From an uncultured Spirochaetales bacterium (lineage in GTDB: Bacteria > Spirochaetota > Spirochaetia > Sphaerochaetales > Sphaerochaetaceae): 7,025 nucleotides of DNA. The notes under the pieces were generated by a model that saw only the letters and a list, made by a program, of their open reading frames with translations, did no database searches and was not told the origin of the DNA. Below, piece by piece: positions 1 through 5,555 of this stretch. Numbering within the stretch: the stretch's first letter is position 1; each line of letters begins with the position of its first letter. Where the stretch lies: contig CAMEXG010000109.1 in NCBI GenBank assembly GCA_945947045.1, positions 1-7,025 on the forward strand. Direction: 5' to 3'. A program made the translations under genes and the position numbers.

Positions 1-1
1 T

Positions 2-1189
2 AGACTCTCCGACTTAGTGCTGAGAATAGGCGTTTCACTTCAAAAAGGTGAGTTTTTAAATATTGTTGTTTCCCCTGATGCATATTTCTATGCCCAGAAT
101 ATGGCTGTCAAAGCATATGAGATGGGTGCAAAATATGTGAATATAAGGGTGGCCGATATGCTCCTTGATAAAGAAAGAGCCTTTTATCAAGAGAATGAAG
201 ATCTTTCTTTTGTTCCAGAGTTTTTGAGAGAATACGTAAATGAAGGCATAAAAACCAGGATAAAGAACGTAAGAATCGAATGTAGGGATGAAAGAATAGG
301 ATTACCGGAGTTAGATGACGACAAATATCAGACACTCAACCGTCACTACAGGGAATCACAGAAACCACTCTCTAAATTGTATATGGAGAACCATATTGCT
401 TGGTGTGTCTGCTGTGCTCCAGGACCCAAATGGGCTAAAGCAGTACTAGGAGAAGACAAAACAGAAGAAGACTTGGCTGATATTCTAGCTTCTATTCTTC
501 ATATCGACACCCCCTCCTATATTGAGTATTGGAAAGAAGAGGACAAGAAAGTCAATGAGAGGTTAAAGAGAATAAACAGCCTTGAAATCAAGTCACTGCA
601 CTTTGAAAGCGCCATTACAGACTTCACTGTCGGCTTTAGAAGAGAAGCCAAGTTCGAAGGCTGTTCTTCTACAACTACTTCAGGCTTGGTATTCTACCCT
701 AACCTTCCTACTATTGAAATATTCAATACTCCTGACAAAGATACGGCAGAGGGTTATATAACTACTACCCGTCCAGTCTCCGTAATGGGAAAAGAGACAG
801 AAAGCGTCAAATTGTACTTTGAAAAGGGTAAATGCGTAAAAGCAGAAGCCAAGGAAGGACAGAAGGTAATCGATGACTACCTACAAATCGACGAAGGATC
901 CTCTAGACTGGGAGAGATTGCACTTGTTGATGACTCAAGCGCCATCTCAAAGACAGGATTAGTATTTGGATCGATACTGATAGACGAAAACGCCTCCTGC
1001 CACATTGCGCTGGGTTCCGGTTATACATCAAATCTCCATATAGGAAAAGAAGACCCCAAGGACTATGGATGTAACGAAAGTCTGGTACACACAGACTTTA
1101 TGGTTGGTAGCTCTGATATGAAAGTCACTGCTCTTACTTATGGTGGAGAGAAAGTACTGATTATGGATAATGGAAACTTTGTTTTCTAG
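2..1189 (+). CDS. M29-family metallo-aminopeptidase (AmpS/PepS/AmpT type), 5' end cut by window edge
   Basis: Cytoplasmic metal-dependent aminopeptidase that removes N-terminal residues from peptides. A GTG at position 17 would give 390 residues, but the frame stays open to the left edge (codons read R-L-S-D-L before it). Family members carry an N-terminal helix before the VGxxxQKGE segment, so about 10 codons are probably missing and the GTG is not the real start. Counting from that GTG, the family's metal and catalytic residues are all present: E234 (IEIFNTP), E300 (RLGEIAL), H329 (DENASCHIALGSGY), Y336, H358 and D360 (VHTDFMVGS). Their spacing matches that I recall for Thermus AmpT (E250, E316, H345, Y352, H376, D378), with an offset of 16 for most of them, which also fits a short missing N-terminus. 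It is transcribed away from the minus-strand block and ends just before a strong hairpin. The family assignment is secure; substrate preference cannot be read from sequence. Confidence 0.93.
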   Translation, partial: RLSDLVLRIGVSLQKGEFLNIVVSPDAYFYAQNMAVKAYEMGAKYVNIRVADMLLDKERAFYQENEDLSFVPEFLREYVNEGIKTRIKNVRIECRDERIGLPELDDDKYQTLNRHYRESQKPLSKLYMENHIAWCVCCAPGPKWAKAVLGEDKTEEDLADILASILHIDTPSYIEYWKEEDKKVNERLKRINSLEIKSLHFESAITDFTVGFRREAKFEGCSSTTTSGLVFYPNLPTIEIFNTPDKDTAEGYITTTRPVSVMGKETESVKLYFEKGKCVKAEAKEGQKVIDDYLQIDEGSSRLGEIALVDDSSAISKTGLVFGSILIDENASCHIALGSGYTSNLHIGKEDPKDYGCNESLVHTDFMVGSSDMKVTALTYGGEKVLIMDNGNFVF

Positions 1190-1194
1190 TTCTT

Positions 1195-1225
1195 AAATAA
1201 GGCTGTCGATTTGGCAGCCTTATTT
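1195..1225 (+). terminator. Intrinsic terminator of the M29 peptidase gene
   Basis: An 11-bp perfect inverted repeat begins 5 bp after the stop codon: AAATAAGGCTG (1195-1205) pairs with CAGCCTTATTT (1215-1225), closing a 9-base loop that can be shortened by a further T-G and C-G pair. The U-rich part (TTATTT) lies inside the descending arm rather than after it, as in bidirectional terminators with A-rich and T-rich flanks. It probably ends the + strand transcript and could also stop any minus-strand transcript that runs through from coaX. Confidence 0.8.
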
Positions 1226-1454
1226 CATCAATAATCCTCTCTTACAGGGAGTCTACTACCCTGTCGACTCCTAAAAACAAAGTATAAAAGAAGGGAGTCA
1301 GAGTAGAAGACAGTAAAGCACGGGAATATCGTACGCAATGGGTATGTTTATCCGAGATACTCCCGATGAAAGGAAACAAAACTACTAAACATTTTCCTTA
1401 AATCAGAAAGCAATGATTTATTCCTGGCTTCTGATAATACAGCCCTCAATATTT
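1226..1454. other. Non-coding stretch with several inverted repeats, possible structured RNA or gene remnant
   Basis: No convincing gene is seen in these 229 bp between two converging genes. The stretch holds several hairpin-capable repeats: ACAGGG/CCCTGT (1244-1249 with 1259-1264); GGAGTC at 1248-1253 and again at 1294-1299, both complementary to GACTCC at 1266-1271; TCTACT (1252-1257) with AGTAGA (1302-1307); and a 10-bp stem CGGGAATATC/GATACTCCCG (1321-1330 with 1356-1365). That last stem has one A-C mismatch as + RNA, which becomes a G-U pair as minus RNA. A small hairpin GGGTA/TATCC (1340-1353) sits inside it. The GGAGTC copies can form alternative pairings. Two + strand frames across 1286-1400 also look vaguely protein-like but carry stops and no ribosome site. 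It matches no RNA family I can name. Confidence 0.45.
1402..1435 (-). terminator. Possible weak terminator or 3' hairpin downstream of coaX
   Basis: GCTTCTGAT (1427-1435) pairs with ATCAGAAAGC (1402-1411), giving 9 bp with one bulged base, about 20 bp past the coaX stop. Read on the minus strand it is followed only by a short TTTAAGG, so the U-tract is poor. A competing perfect 6-bp hairpin, AAATCA (1400-1405) with TGATTT (1414-1419), uses part of the same arm. It is the nearest candidate for the coaX transcript end; the stronger hairpin at 1195-1225 may act as back-up. Confidence 0.4.
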
Positions 1455-2216
1455 CTAGTTAAGATCAGCAATTAACCCTAATCCTTTTAATGTGAGAATA
1501 GGATCCAATTCATCAAGTCTATGGATCAAAGTAGAGATAGTGGAACTAAGACCTCCTGTGGCCATGACATAGAGTCTCTCACCCAGTTCTTTCTCCGTCT
1601 TCTCTATTATTTTTTCAACTAAGCCTGAATATCCATCCATGATACCTGCCCTTATTGATTCCATGCTGTCTCTGCCAAGTACCGATGATGGAACTTTCAA
1701 CTCAACCTGCGGAAGCTGTGCCGTAGAGCCGAAGAGAGCATTTACAGCAGTTACAAGACCGGGAGCGATTGCCACCCCCAATACCTTTCCCTCTTTTGAG
1801 ACAGTACTGAAAGTAAGCGCTGTACCGAAGTCTATTACCATTACAGCCCCGTCTTTATGATGGTAGTGACCATATGCCATGTTGGAAAGAAGGTCTGCTC
1901 CAAGCTCTGGAGGAATAGATGATTTATCAAGACCACACTCTACACTGTGAGAAACCATGATGGGATCTTTTTTAAAGATTCTCCTCATATTCTTCTCAAT
2001 GCTTCGTGTCAAGAAAGGGACGACTGAGGAGATGATTACTTTATCGACTTTATCTCTGTCTATTCCCCTTTCATCGAAAAGGGAAGAAAAGATTACATAG
2101 TATTCATCTCCAGTCTTTTTTGTATCTGTAAAGACTCTGAAGGGTTTGTTCCACTCTCCATTATTTAGGGCAGCAACAACTATATTGGTATTTCCAATAT
2201 CAACAGCCACAGTCAT
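1455..2216 (-). CDS. coaX: Type III pantothenate kinase (CoaX)
   Basis: Cytoplasmic enzyme that phosphorylates pantothenate with ATP, the first step of coenzyme A synthesis. The type III enzymes belong to the ASKHA fold and typically need a monovalent cation. The 253 residues are the usual length. Visible motifs are DIGNTN at 6-11 (phosphate loop, D6), GAD at 106-108, DFGTALTF at 129-136 (D129), the APG loop at 151-153 with downstream LPQVEL, GRDSMESIRAGI at 181-192, and ATGG at 219-222. The three acidic residues D6, D108 and D129 correspond to the family's catalytic aspartates. The usual GADR motif reads GADL here, so a normally conserved arginine is replaced by leucine, and the common N-T pair of the GxNT motif is D-S. 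The start ATG overlaps the stop of the ABC-F gene (TGATG). The nearest SD-like stretch (AAAGGAG) is about 13 bases upstream, so translation probably depends on coupling. Confidence 0.95.
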   Translation of the reverse strand: MTVAVDIGNTNIVVAALNNGEWNKPFRVFTDTKKTGDEYYVIFSSLFDERGIDRDKVDKVIISSVVPFLTRSIEKNMRRIFKKDPIMVSHSVECGLDKSSIPPELGADLLSNMAYGHYHHKDGAVMVIDFGTALTFSTVSKEGKVLGVAIAPGLVTAVNALFGSTAQLPQVELKVPSSVLGRDSMESIRAGIMDGYSGLVEKIIEKTEKELGERLYVMATGGLSSTISTLIHRLDELDPILTLKGLGLIADLN

Positions 2217-3853
2217 CAGATTACAACAGCTCCTTTGTGACCTTCATAAGCCTTGTCTCTCTTGGCTTTTACGTCTTCGTCCACAAGATAATCGTCAAAT
2301 CTCTCCATCTTGTCGATGATTCCTTTTGGAGTGAACTCAATGATGCGGTTTGCAAGAGAATCTACAAACTGATGGTCGTGAGAGTTAAATAGCAGGACAC
2401 CCTTGAATTCAATAAGTCCATTGTTAAGAGCCTGAATGGATTCAAGATCCAAATGGGATGTAGGCTCATCGAAGATAAGACAGTTATTGCCTTCAAGCAT
2501 CATCTTCGCAAGGACGACTCTGACTCTCTCTCCTCCGCTAAGAACTCCACAGTCTTTCAAAGCTTCATCTCCGCTGAAGAGCATTCTTCCCAAGAATGAT
2601 CTGACATAGTTGTCATCATCTTCCTTACTGTACTGCTGGAGATACTCAGTCATATTAATTCCAGGACCGAACATCTTTGAGTTATCTTTAGGGAAATAAC
2701 TGAGGGAAGTCGTTACACCCCAAGTATAAGATCCTTCATCAGGCTCCATTTCTCCGCTGATAATCTGGAAAAGCACTGTCTTTGCATAGTGATTTGGACC
2801 GACAAATGCCACTTTCTCACCAGGATTGATAGTGATGGAAAGATTATCGAGAACCTTCTCTCCGTCGATTGTCTTGGATAGATTCTTGATCTCAAGAACA
2901 TTCTTTCCGATTTCTCTATTGGGCTTAAAAGCTACATACGGGAAACGGCGGGATGAAGGCTTGATATCGTCGATGGTAAGTTTATCGATAAGCTTCTTTC
3001 TACTGGTAGCCTGCTTTGCCTTGGCGACGTTGGAACTGAAGCGCTGGATAAACTCCTTGAGTTCTGCAATCTTCTCTTCCCTTCTCTTCTTCTCATCTTT
3101 CATCTGCTTTGCGGCAAGCTGGGATGACATATACCAGAAGTCATAGTTACCTACATAAAGCTGGATTTTGCCATAGTCGATATCACAGATATGGGTACAT
3201 ACAGTATTCAAGAAGTGTCTGTCGTGGCTTACAACGATGACAGTATTGTTAAAGTCTTCCAAATAATCTTCAAGCCAATGAATAGACTCAAGGTCCAAGT
3301 GGTTTGTAGGCTCGTCCAAAAGAAGAATATCAGGATTTCCGAAAAGTGCCTGGGCAAGAAGTACTCTGACCTTCAAATTGTCTTCGATCTCGCTCATTTT
3401 CTTTTCGTGTAATGCGACAGGAATTCCAAGGCCGTCAAGCATCTGTGCAGCCGTCGCCTCAGCTTCCCATCCTCCAAGCTCGCTGAACTCACCTTCAAGT
3501 TCTGCAGCCCTCAATCCATCTTCTTCGGAGAAGTCTTCTTTCGAGTAGATGGCATCTCTCTCCTGCATTACATCATATAGGTGCTTGAAGCCCATGATGA
3601 CAGTATCGATGACTCTGAATTCATTGTATTTAAAGTGATCCTGCTTGAGAGTTGCAAGTCTCTCGCCTGGAGTAATGATAATCTCTCCCGTATCCGGTTC
3701 AATCTCGCCGGAGAGTATCTTCAAGAATGTAGATTTACCTGCACCGTTGGCACCGATAATACCATAGCAGTTACCTGGGGTAAACTTAAGGTTTACTTCT
3801 TTAAATAGAACTTGTGTACCATAAGAAAGAGAAATGTTGGAAGCTGTAATCAT
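2216..3853 (-). CDS. ykpA: ABC-F family ATPase, YkpA/YbiT type (ribosome-associated translation factor)
   Basis: Soluble protein of 545 residues with two ABC ATPase domains and no membrane segment. ABC-F proteins bind the ribosomal E site and adjust translation. Domain 1 has Walker A GANGAGKS (34-41), Q71, Walker B LLLDEP with E181, and H210. A charged, helical linker (about 241-300) ends in ATSRKKLIDKLTIDDIKPSSR, typical of the YkpA/YbiT subgroup. Domain 2 has an altered Walker A GPNHYAKT (352-359), YFPKD with K389 where a Q-loop glutamine is usual, an intact LSGGE (438-442), E463 and H492. The domain 1 signature is also degenerate (EIEDNLK instead of LSGGE), so one composite ATP site is canonical and the other altered. 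I recall similar alterations in Bacillus YkpA, so this appears to be a subgroup trait. The SD AGAGG lies 5 bases before the ATG. It shares a transcription unit with coaX and follows two tRNA genes. Nothing suggests antibiotic resistance specifically. Confidence 0.93.
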   Translation of the reverse strand: MITASNISLSYGTQVLFKEVNLKFTPGNCYGIIGANGAGKSTFLKILSGEIEPDTGEIIITPGERLATLKQDHFKYNEFRVIDTVIMGFKHLYDVMQERDAIYSKEDFSEEDGLRAAELEGEFSELGGWEAEATAAQMLDGLGIPVALHEKKMSEIEDNLKVRVLLAQALFGNPDILLLDEPTNHLDLESIHWLEDYLEDFNNTVIVVSHDRHFLNTVCTHICDIDYGKIQLYVGNYDFWYMSSQLAAKQMKDEKKRREEKIAELKEFIQRFSSNVAKAKQATSRKKLIDKLTIDDIKPSSRRFPYVAFKPNREIGKNVLEIKNLSKTIDGEKVLDNLSITINPGEKVAFVGPNHYAKTVLFQIISGEMEPDEGSYTWGVTTSLSYFPKDNSKMFGPGINMTEYLQQYSKEDDDNYVRSFLGRMLFSGDEALKDCGVLSGGERVRVVLAKMMLEGNNCLIFDEPTSHLDLESIQALNNGLIEFKGVLLFNSHDHQFVDSLANRIIEFTPKGIIDKMERFDDYLVDEDVKAKRDKAYEGHKGAVVI

Positions 3854-3875
3854 GACTACCTCTTAAGCAAAATGA

Positions 3876-3898
3876 AAGGGCAACTATTCGTTGCCCTT
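3876..3898 (-). terminator. Perfect 9-bp hairpin between tRNA-Glu and the ABC-F gene (terminator or attenuator)
   Basis: AAGGGCAAC (3876-3884) and GTTGCCCTT (3890-3898) form a perfect 9-bp stem with a 5-base loop. On the minus strand it is followed by TTTCATTTTG, a modest U-rich tract. It starts 5 bases after the tRNA-Glu 3' end and finishes 22 bases before the ABC-F start codon. It can end the tRNA transcript. Because no clear promoter fits between it and the ABC-F gene, it may act as a partial terminator or a processing signal rather than a full stop. Confidence 0.75.
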
Positions 3899-3903
3899 AA
3901 CTT

Positions 3904-3975
3904 TAGTCCCTAGCAGAATCGAACTGCTATTTAGAGACTGAGAATCTCCCGTCCTAACCGTTAGACGAAGGGACC
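3904..3975 (-). tRNA. tRNA-Glu (anticodon CUC)
   Basis: The minus strand folds as a complete 72-nt cloverleaf. The acceptor GGTCCCT pairs with AGGGACT, with a G-U pair at position 1-72. The D arm is GTC...GAC. The anticodon stem GGAGA/TCTCT (first pair G-U) closes the loop TTCTCAG, whose positions 34-36 are CTC, reading the Glu codon GAG. A 4-base variable loop is followed by the T arm AGCAG-TTCGATT-CTGCT. The discriminator base is A and no CCA is encoded, so the tail must be added by CCA transferase. It lies 9 bases downstream of tRNA-Gln and is presumably processed from the same transcript. Confidence 0.96.
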
Positions 3976-3984
3976 ATTAATCCA

Positions 3985-4055
3985 CTGGGATGGAGGGACT
4001 CGAACCCCCAAAGGCAGAACCAGAATCTGCAGTGTTACCGTTACACTACATCCCA
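3985..4055 (-). tRNA. tRNA-Gln (anticodon CUG)
   Basis: A 71-nt cloverleaf on the minus strand. The acceptor TGGGATG pairs with CATCCCA (U1-A72, typical of tRNA-Gln). The D arm is GTG...CAC. The anticodon stem GCAGA/TCTGC closes the loop TTCTGGT with CTG at 34-36, reading CAG. The variable loop has 4 bases, and the T arm GGGGG-TTCGAGT-CCCTC contains one G-U pair. The discriminator is G, as usual for tRNA-Gln, and CCA is not encoded. It is the first gene of a Gln-Glu pair; both tRNAs read the G-ending codon of their box, so U34 isoacceptors for CAA and GAA should lie elsewhere in the genome. Confidence 0.96.
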
Positions 4056-4072
4056 ATCACAATGACAAAAAG

Positions 4073-4101
4073 AAAATACATGATTTACATATTTGTTGCA
4101 A
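4073..4101 (-). promoter_or_regulatory. Candidate sigma-70-type promoter of the tRNA-Gln/tRNA-Glu unit
   Basis: On the minus strand TTGCAA (4096-4101) and TATTTT (4073-4078) are separated by exactly 17 bases, each matching 4 of 6 consensus positions. The predicted start falls within the 17 bases before the tRNA-Gln 5' end. The stretch is very AT-rich and lies just after tsaD. If real, this promoter also seems the only visible one for the ABC-F gene and coaX. Confidence 0.5.
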
Positions 4102-4112
4102 TAGGTTTTTAG

Positions 4113-4135
4113 AAAAAAAACCAGTAAATCAGTTT
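4113..4135 (-). terminator. Weak candidate terminator at the 3' end of tsaD
   Basis: On the minus strand AAACTG...CTGGTTT-like arms (4118-4135) can form about 6 bp with two G-U pairs, and run straight into eight consecutive T (complement of A at 4113-4120). The arm overlaps the tsaD stop codon. The U-tract is good but the stem is weak. A second AT-rich inverted repeat, GGTTTTT/AAAAACC (4104-4122), shares the same bases. Some read-through into the tRNA genes is likely. Confidence 0.4.
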
Positions 4136-5147
4136 AGTTCTTCTTAAATGCCGATACTCTGGCACTTGCTGTCAAGGAATCTGTGTCATATTTCCCGTCC
4201 AAAAGGTATTTATAAGCCAACCCAGCTATCATGGCTCCGTTATCGGTACAAAGCTTTAGAGATGGGAAAGTGACCGTATATCCACTTTTTTCCAGACTTT
4301 TCAGTTCACTTCTCAGAAGAGAGTTTGCCGCAACACCGCCACCTGCGCTGACTCTCTTTAGACCTGTATCCTTCAGTGCAAGCTTTACTCTCTTCATTAA
4401 TATGCCTACAGCCTGGCGCTGGAATGAAGCTGCAATGTTTTCCGGTGTGTCTGGACAGTCACCGTTTCTAAATTGGTCTTTCTGGTTAATTACTGCAGTC
4501 TTAAGTCCGGAATATGACATATCATATGGATGCTCTTTCCTATCCAGACTTGGTCCAGGGAAAAGAAAGGCATTAGGATCTCCAGTCTTACTGAGTCTGT
4601 CGATGACTACTCCTCCAGGAAACCCGAGATCATAGAACTTGGCGACTTTGTCGAATGCTTCCCCAATGGCGTCGTCGATAGTGGTGCCTAAAACATCCAC
4701 TTCGTCATATCCATTGACTCTACAGATTACAGTATGTCCTCCGGAAACCAACACACCAAGATATGGATACTCCAAAGGAGTCTCAATCTGTGAAGCATAT
4801 AAGTGAGCCCTGATATGATCGATTCCGATATATGGAATACCCAATGTCTCTGCAAAATATTTTCCGAAGTTGACTCCTACTAGAAGAGAGCCTAAAAGCC
4901 CAGGCCTGTTAGTTACCGCCACAGCATCAAGATCTTCTTTCTTTATTCCAGCCTGCATTATGGCGGCGGCAACCACCTGCTCTATCCATTCGGTATGGAG
5001 ACGTGAAGCCAATTCAGGTACAACCCCCTGATATGGCTTATGAAGCTCAATCTGTGTAGCAATAACATTAGACATTATCTCTCTGCCGTCTTTAACCACT
5101 GCGGCGGAGCACTCATCACAACTGGTTTCAATACCTAATACAATCAT
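4134..5147 (-). CDS. tsaD: tRNA N6-threonylcarbamoyladenosine transferase TsaD
   Basis: Universal cytoplasmic enzyme that transfers the threonylcarbamoyl group made by TsaC to A37 of tRNAs reading ANN codons, acting with TsaB and TsaE in bacteria. The 337 residues match the usual length. Visible motifs are IETSCDE (6-12), GVVPELASRLH (41-51), the metal-binding HIRAH with H111 and H115, VSGGHT (134-139), the segment DDAIGEAFDKVA (158-169), YSGLKTA (212-218), SAGGGVAANS (267-276) and CTDNGAMIA with metal ligand D302. All ligands expected from E. coli TsaD (H111, H115, D300) are present. The common GPGL loop reads RPGL here (R81), which I think is shared with some spirochaete relatives. The start overlaps the stop of the upstream small gene by ATGA, implying coupled translation. 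No tsaB or tsaE gene is in the window. Confidence 0.97.
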   Translation of the reverse strand: MIVLGIETSCDECSAAVVKDGREIMSNVIATQIELHKPYQGVVPELASRLHTEWIEQVVAAAIMQAGIKKEDLDAVAVTNRPGLLGSLLVGVNFGKYFAETLGIPYIGIDHIRAHLYASQIETPLEYPYLGVLVSGGHTVICRVNGYDEVDVLGTTIDDAIGEAFDKVAKFYDLGFPGGVVIDRLSKTGDPNAFLFPGPSLDRKEHPYDMSYSGLKTAVINQKDQFRNGDCPDTPENIAASFQRQAVGILMKRVKLALKDTGLKRVSAGGGVAANSLLRSELKSLEKSGYTVTFPSLKLCTDNGAMIAGLAYKYLLDGKYDTDSLTASARVSAFKKN

Positions 5148-5368
5148 AAATCATCATCTTCCGGTTCCCAAATAATCAAATCTTCACCCACCAAGATGGA
5201 CGGATCGACAAAAGTCTCCGATTCAAATACATATTCATAGACTTTTCTGTTCCATGGAATACCGATTTGAGGTCCATTTGTCTTTGATCTTGAAATTAGC
5301 TCTTCCAGAGAGGCAAGATCTTCCTGTGACATGGGAACCTGTGATAGGTCCAAAAAAATCTCTTCCAT
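5144..5368 (-). CDS. Small acidic protein of unknown function, translationally coupled to tsaD
   Basis: A 74-residue protein beginning MEEIFLDLSQ. The start at 5368 is preferred over an upstream ATG at 5404 because a strong ribosome site (AAGGGAGG) sits 5 bases before it, while the upstream ATG has none. The protein has no signal peptide, membrane segment, cysteine cluster or recognisable catalytic motif. It appears to have an N-terminal strand, a helix (about 13-29, SQEDLASLEELISRS), then a strand-rich half containing IGIPWNRKVYEYVF, and a very acidic tail EPEDDDL. Overall it is strongly negatively charged. The 4-base ATGA overlap with tsaD suggests fixed-ratio expression and perhaps a related role, but that is inference. 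I do not recognise the family. Confidence 0.8.
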   Translation of the reverse strand: MEEIFLDLSQVPMSQEDLASLEELISRSKTNGPQIGIPWNRKVYEYVFESETFVDPSILVGEDLIIWEPEDDDL

Positions 5369-5373
5369 ATTGT

Positions 5374-5381
5374 CCTCCCTT
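5374..5381 (-). promoter_or_regulatory. Strong Shine-Dalgarno that fixes the start of the small gene
   Basis: The minus strand reads AAGGGAGG, then 5 bases, then ATG at 5368. It is the best ribosome-binding site in the window and lies inside the reading frame that would be used from the upstream ATG at 5404, which argues that translation begins at 5368. Confidence 0.8.
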
Positions 5382-5555
5382 AAGAATATAGTATGAAATG
5401 CCATAAAGAAAACAATTCAACAACAGATATTATCACAACTTGATTAATTGAGAAAGATACTTGAGTTTACGCCTAATAAGCTAGAGACAAATAATTTGCT
5501 TTCTTATGTACAACAAGATTTGAATCCATTACTCTACACTTGACGAGAGGTAAAT
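5382..5555. promoter_or_regulatory. Divergent intergenic promoter region
   Basis: AT-rich, gene-free stretch between the small gene/tsaD unit (minus) and the phosphoesterase gene (plus); it must hold promoters for both. It contains three copies of ACTTGA (5438-5443, 5459-5464, 5538-5543). The first two are 21 bp apart, about two helical turns, and the first lies beside an imperfect palindrome, CTTGATTAATTGAG (5439-5452). No clear -35/-10 pair was found for the + strand gene. Confidence 0.5.
5429..5437 (-). promoter_or_regulatory. Candidate extended -10 promoter for the small gene/tsaD unit
   Basis: The minus strand reads TGTGATAAT, matching the extended -10 pattern TGnTATAAT at all but one position. 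No good -35 box lies at the expected distance, which extended -10 promoters tolerate. It would give a 5' leader of about 50 bases before the small gene. A TATATT further down (within 5385-5395) is a weaker alternative. Confidence 0.35.

Noticed and set aside
17..19. GTG at 17 as the start of the M29 peptidase
   Set aside because: The frame is open to the window edge and the family has about 10-15 further residues before this point; no ribosome site precedes the GTG.
1366..1401. 11-codon frame MKGNKTTKHFP as a small peptide gene
   Set aside because: Too short, with no proper ribosome site, and it overlaps the paired structure; nothing supports translation.
1226..1454. Complete group II intron, tmRNA, SRP RNA, RNase P or common riboswitch
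   Set aside because: None of the diagnostic conserved cores (intron domain V, tmRNA tag and tRNA-like ends, SRP tetraloop helix, RNase P core) could be seen.
2826..3146. Open frame of 106 codons on the + strand opposite the ABC-F gene
   Set aside because: Lies wholly antisense to a clearly coding ABC-F sequence and has no domain or ribosome site; the same applies to other open frames opposite coaX, tsaD, the phosphatase and the pectinesterase.
2216..3853. ABC-F gene as an antibiotic-resistance determinant
   Set aside because: The linker and C-terminal features fit the housekeeping YkpA/YbiT group rather than Msr, Vga, Lsa or OptrA types.
5369..5404. Longer form of the small gene starting at ATG 5404
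   Set aside because: No ribosome site before 5404, whereas AAGGGAGG is placed ideally for the ATG at 5368.
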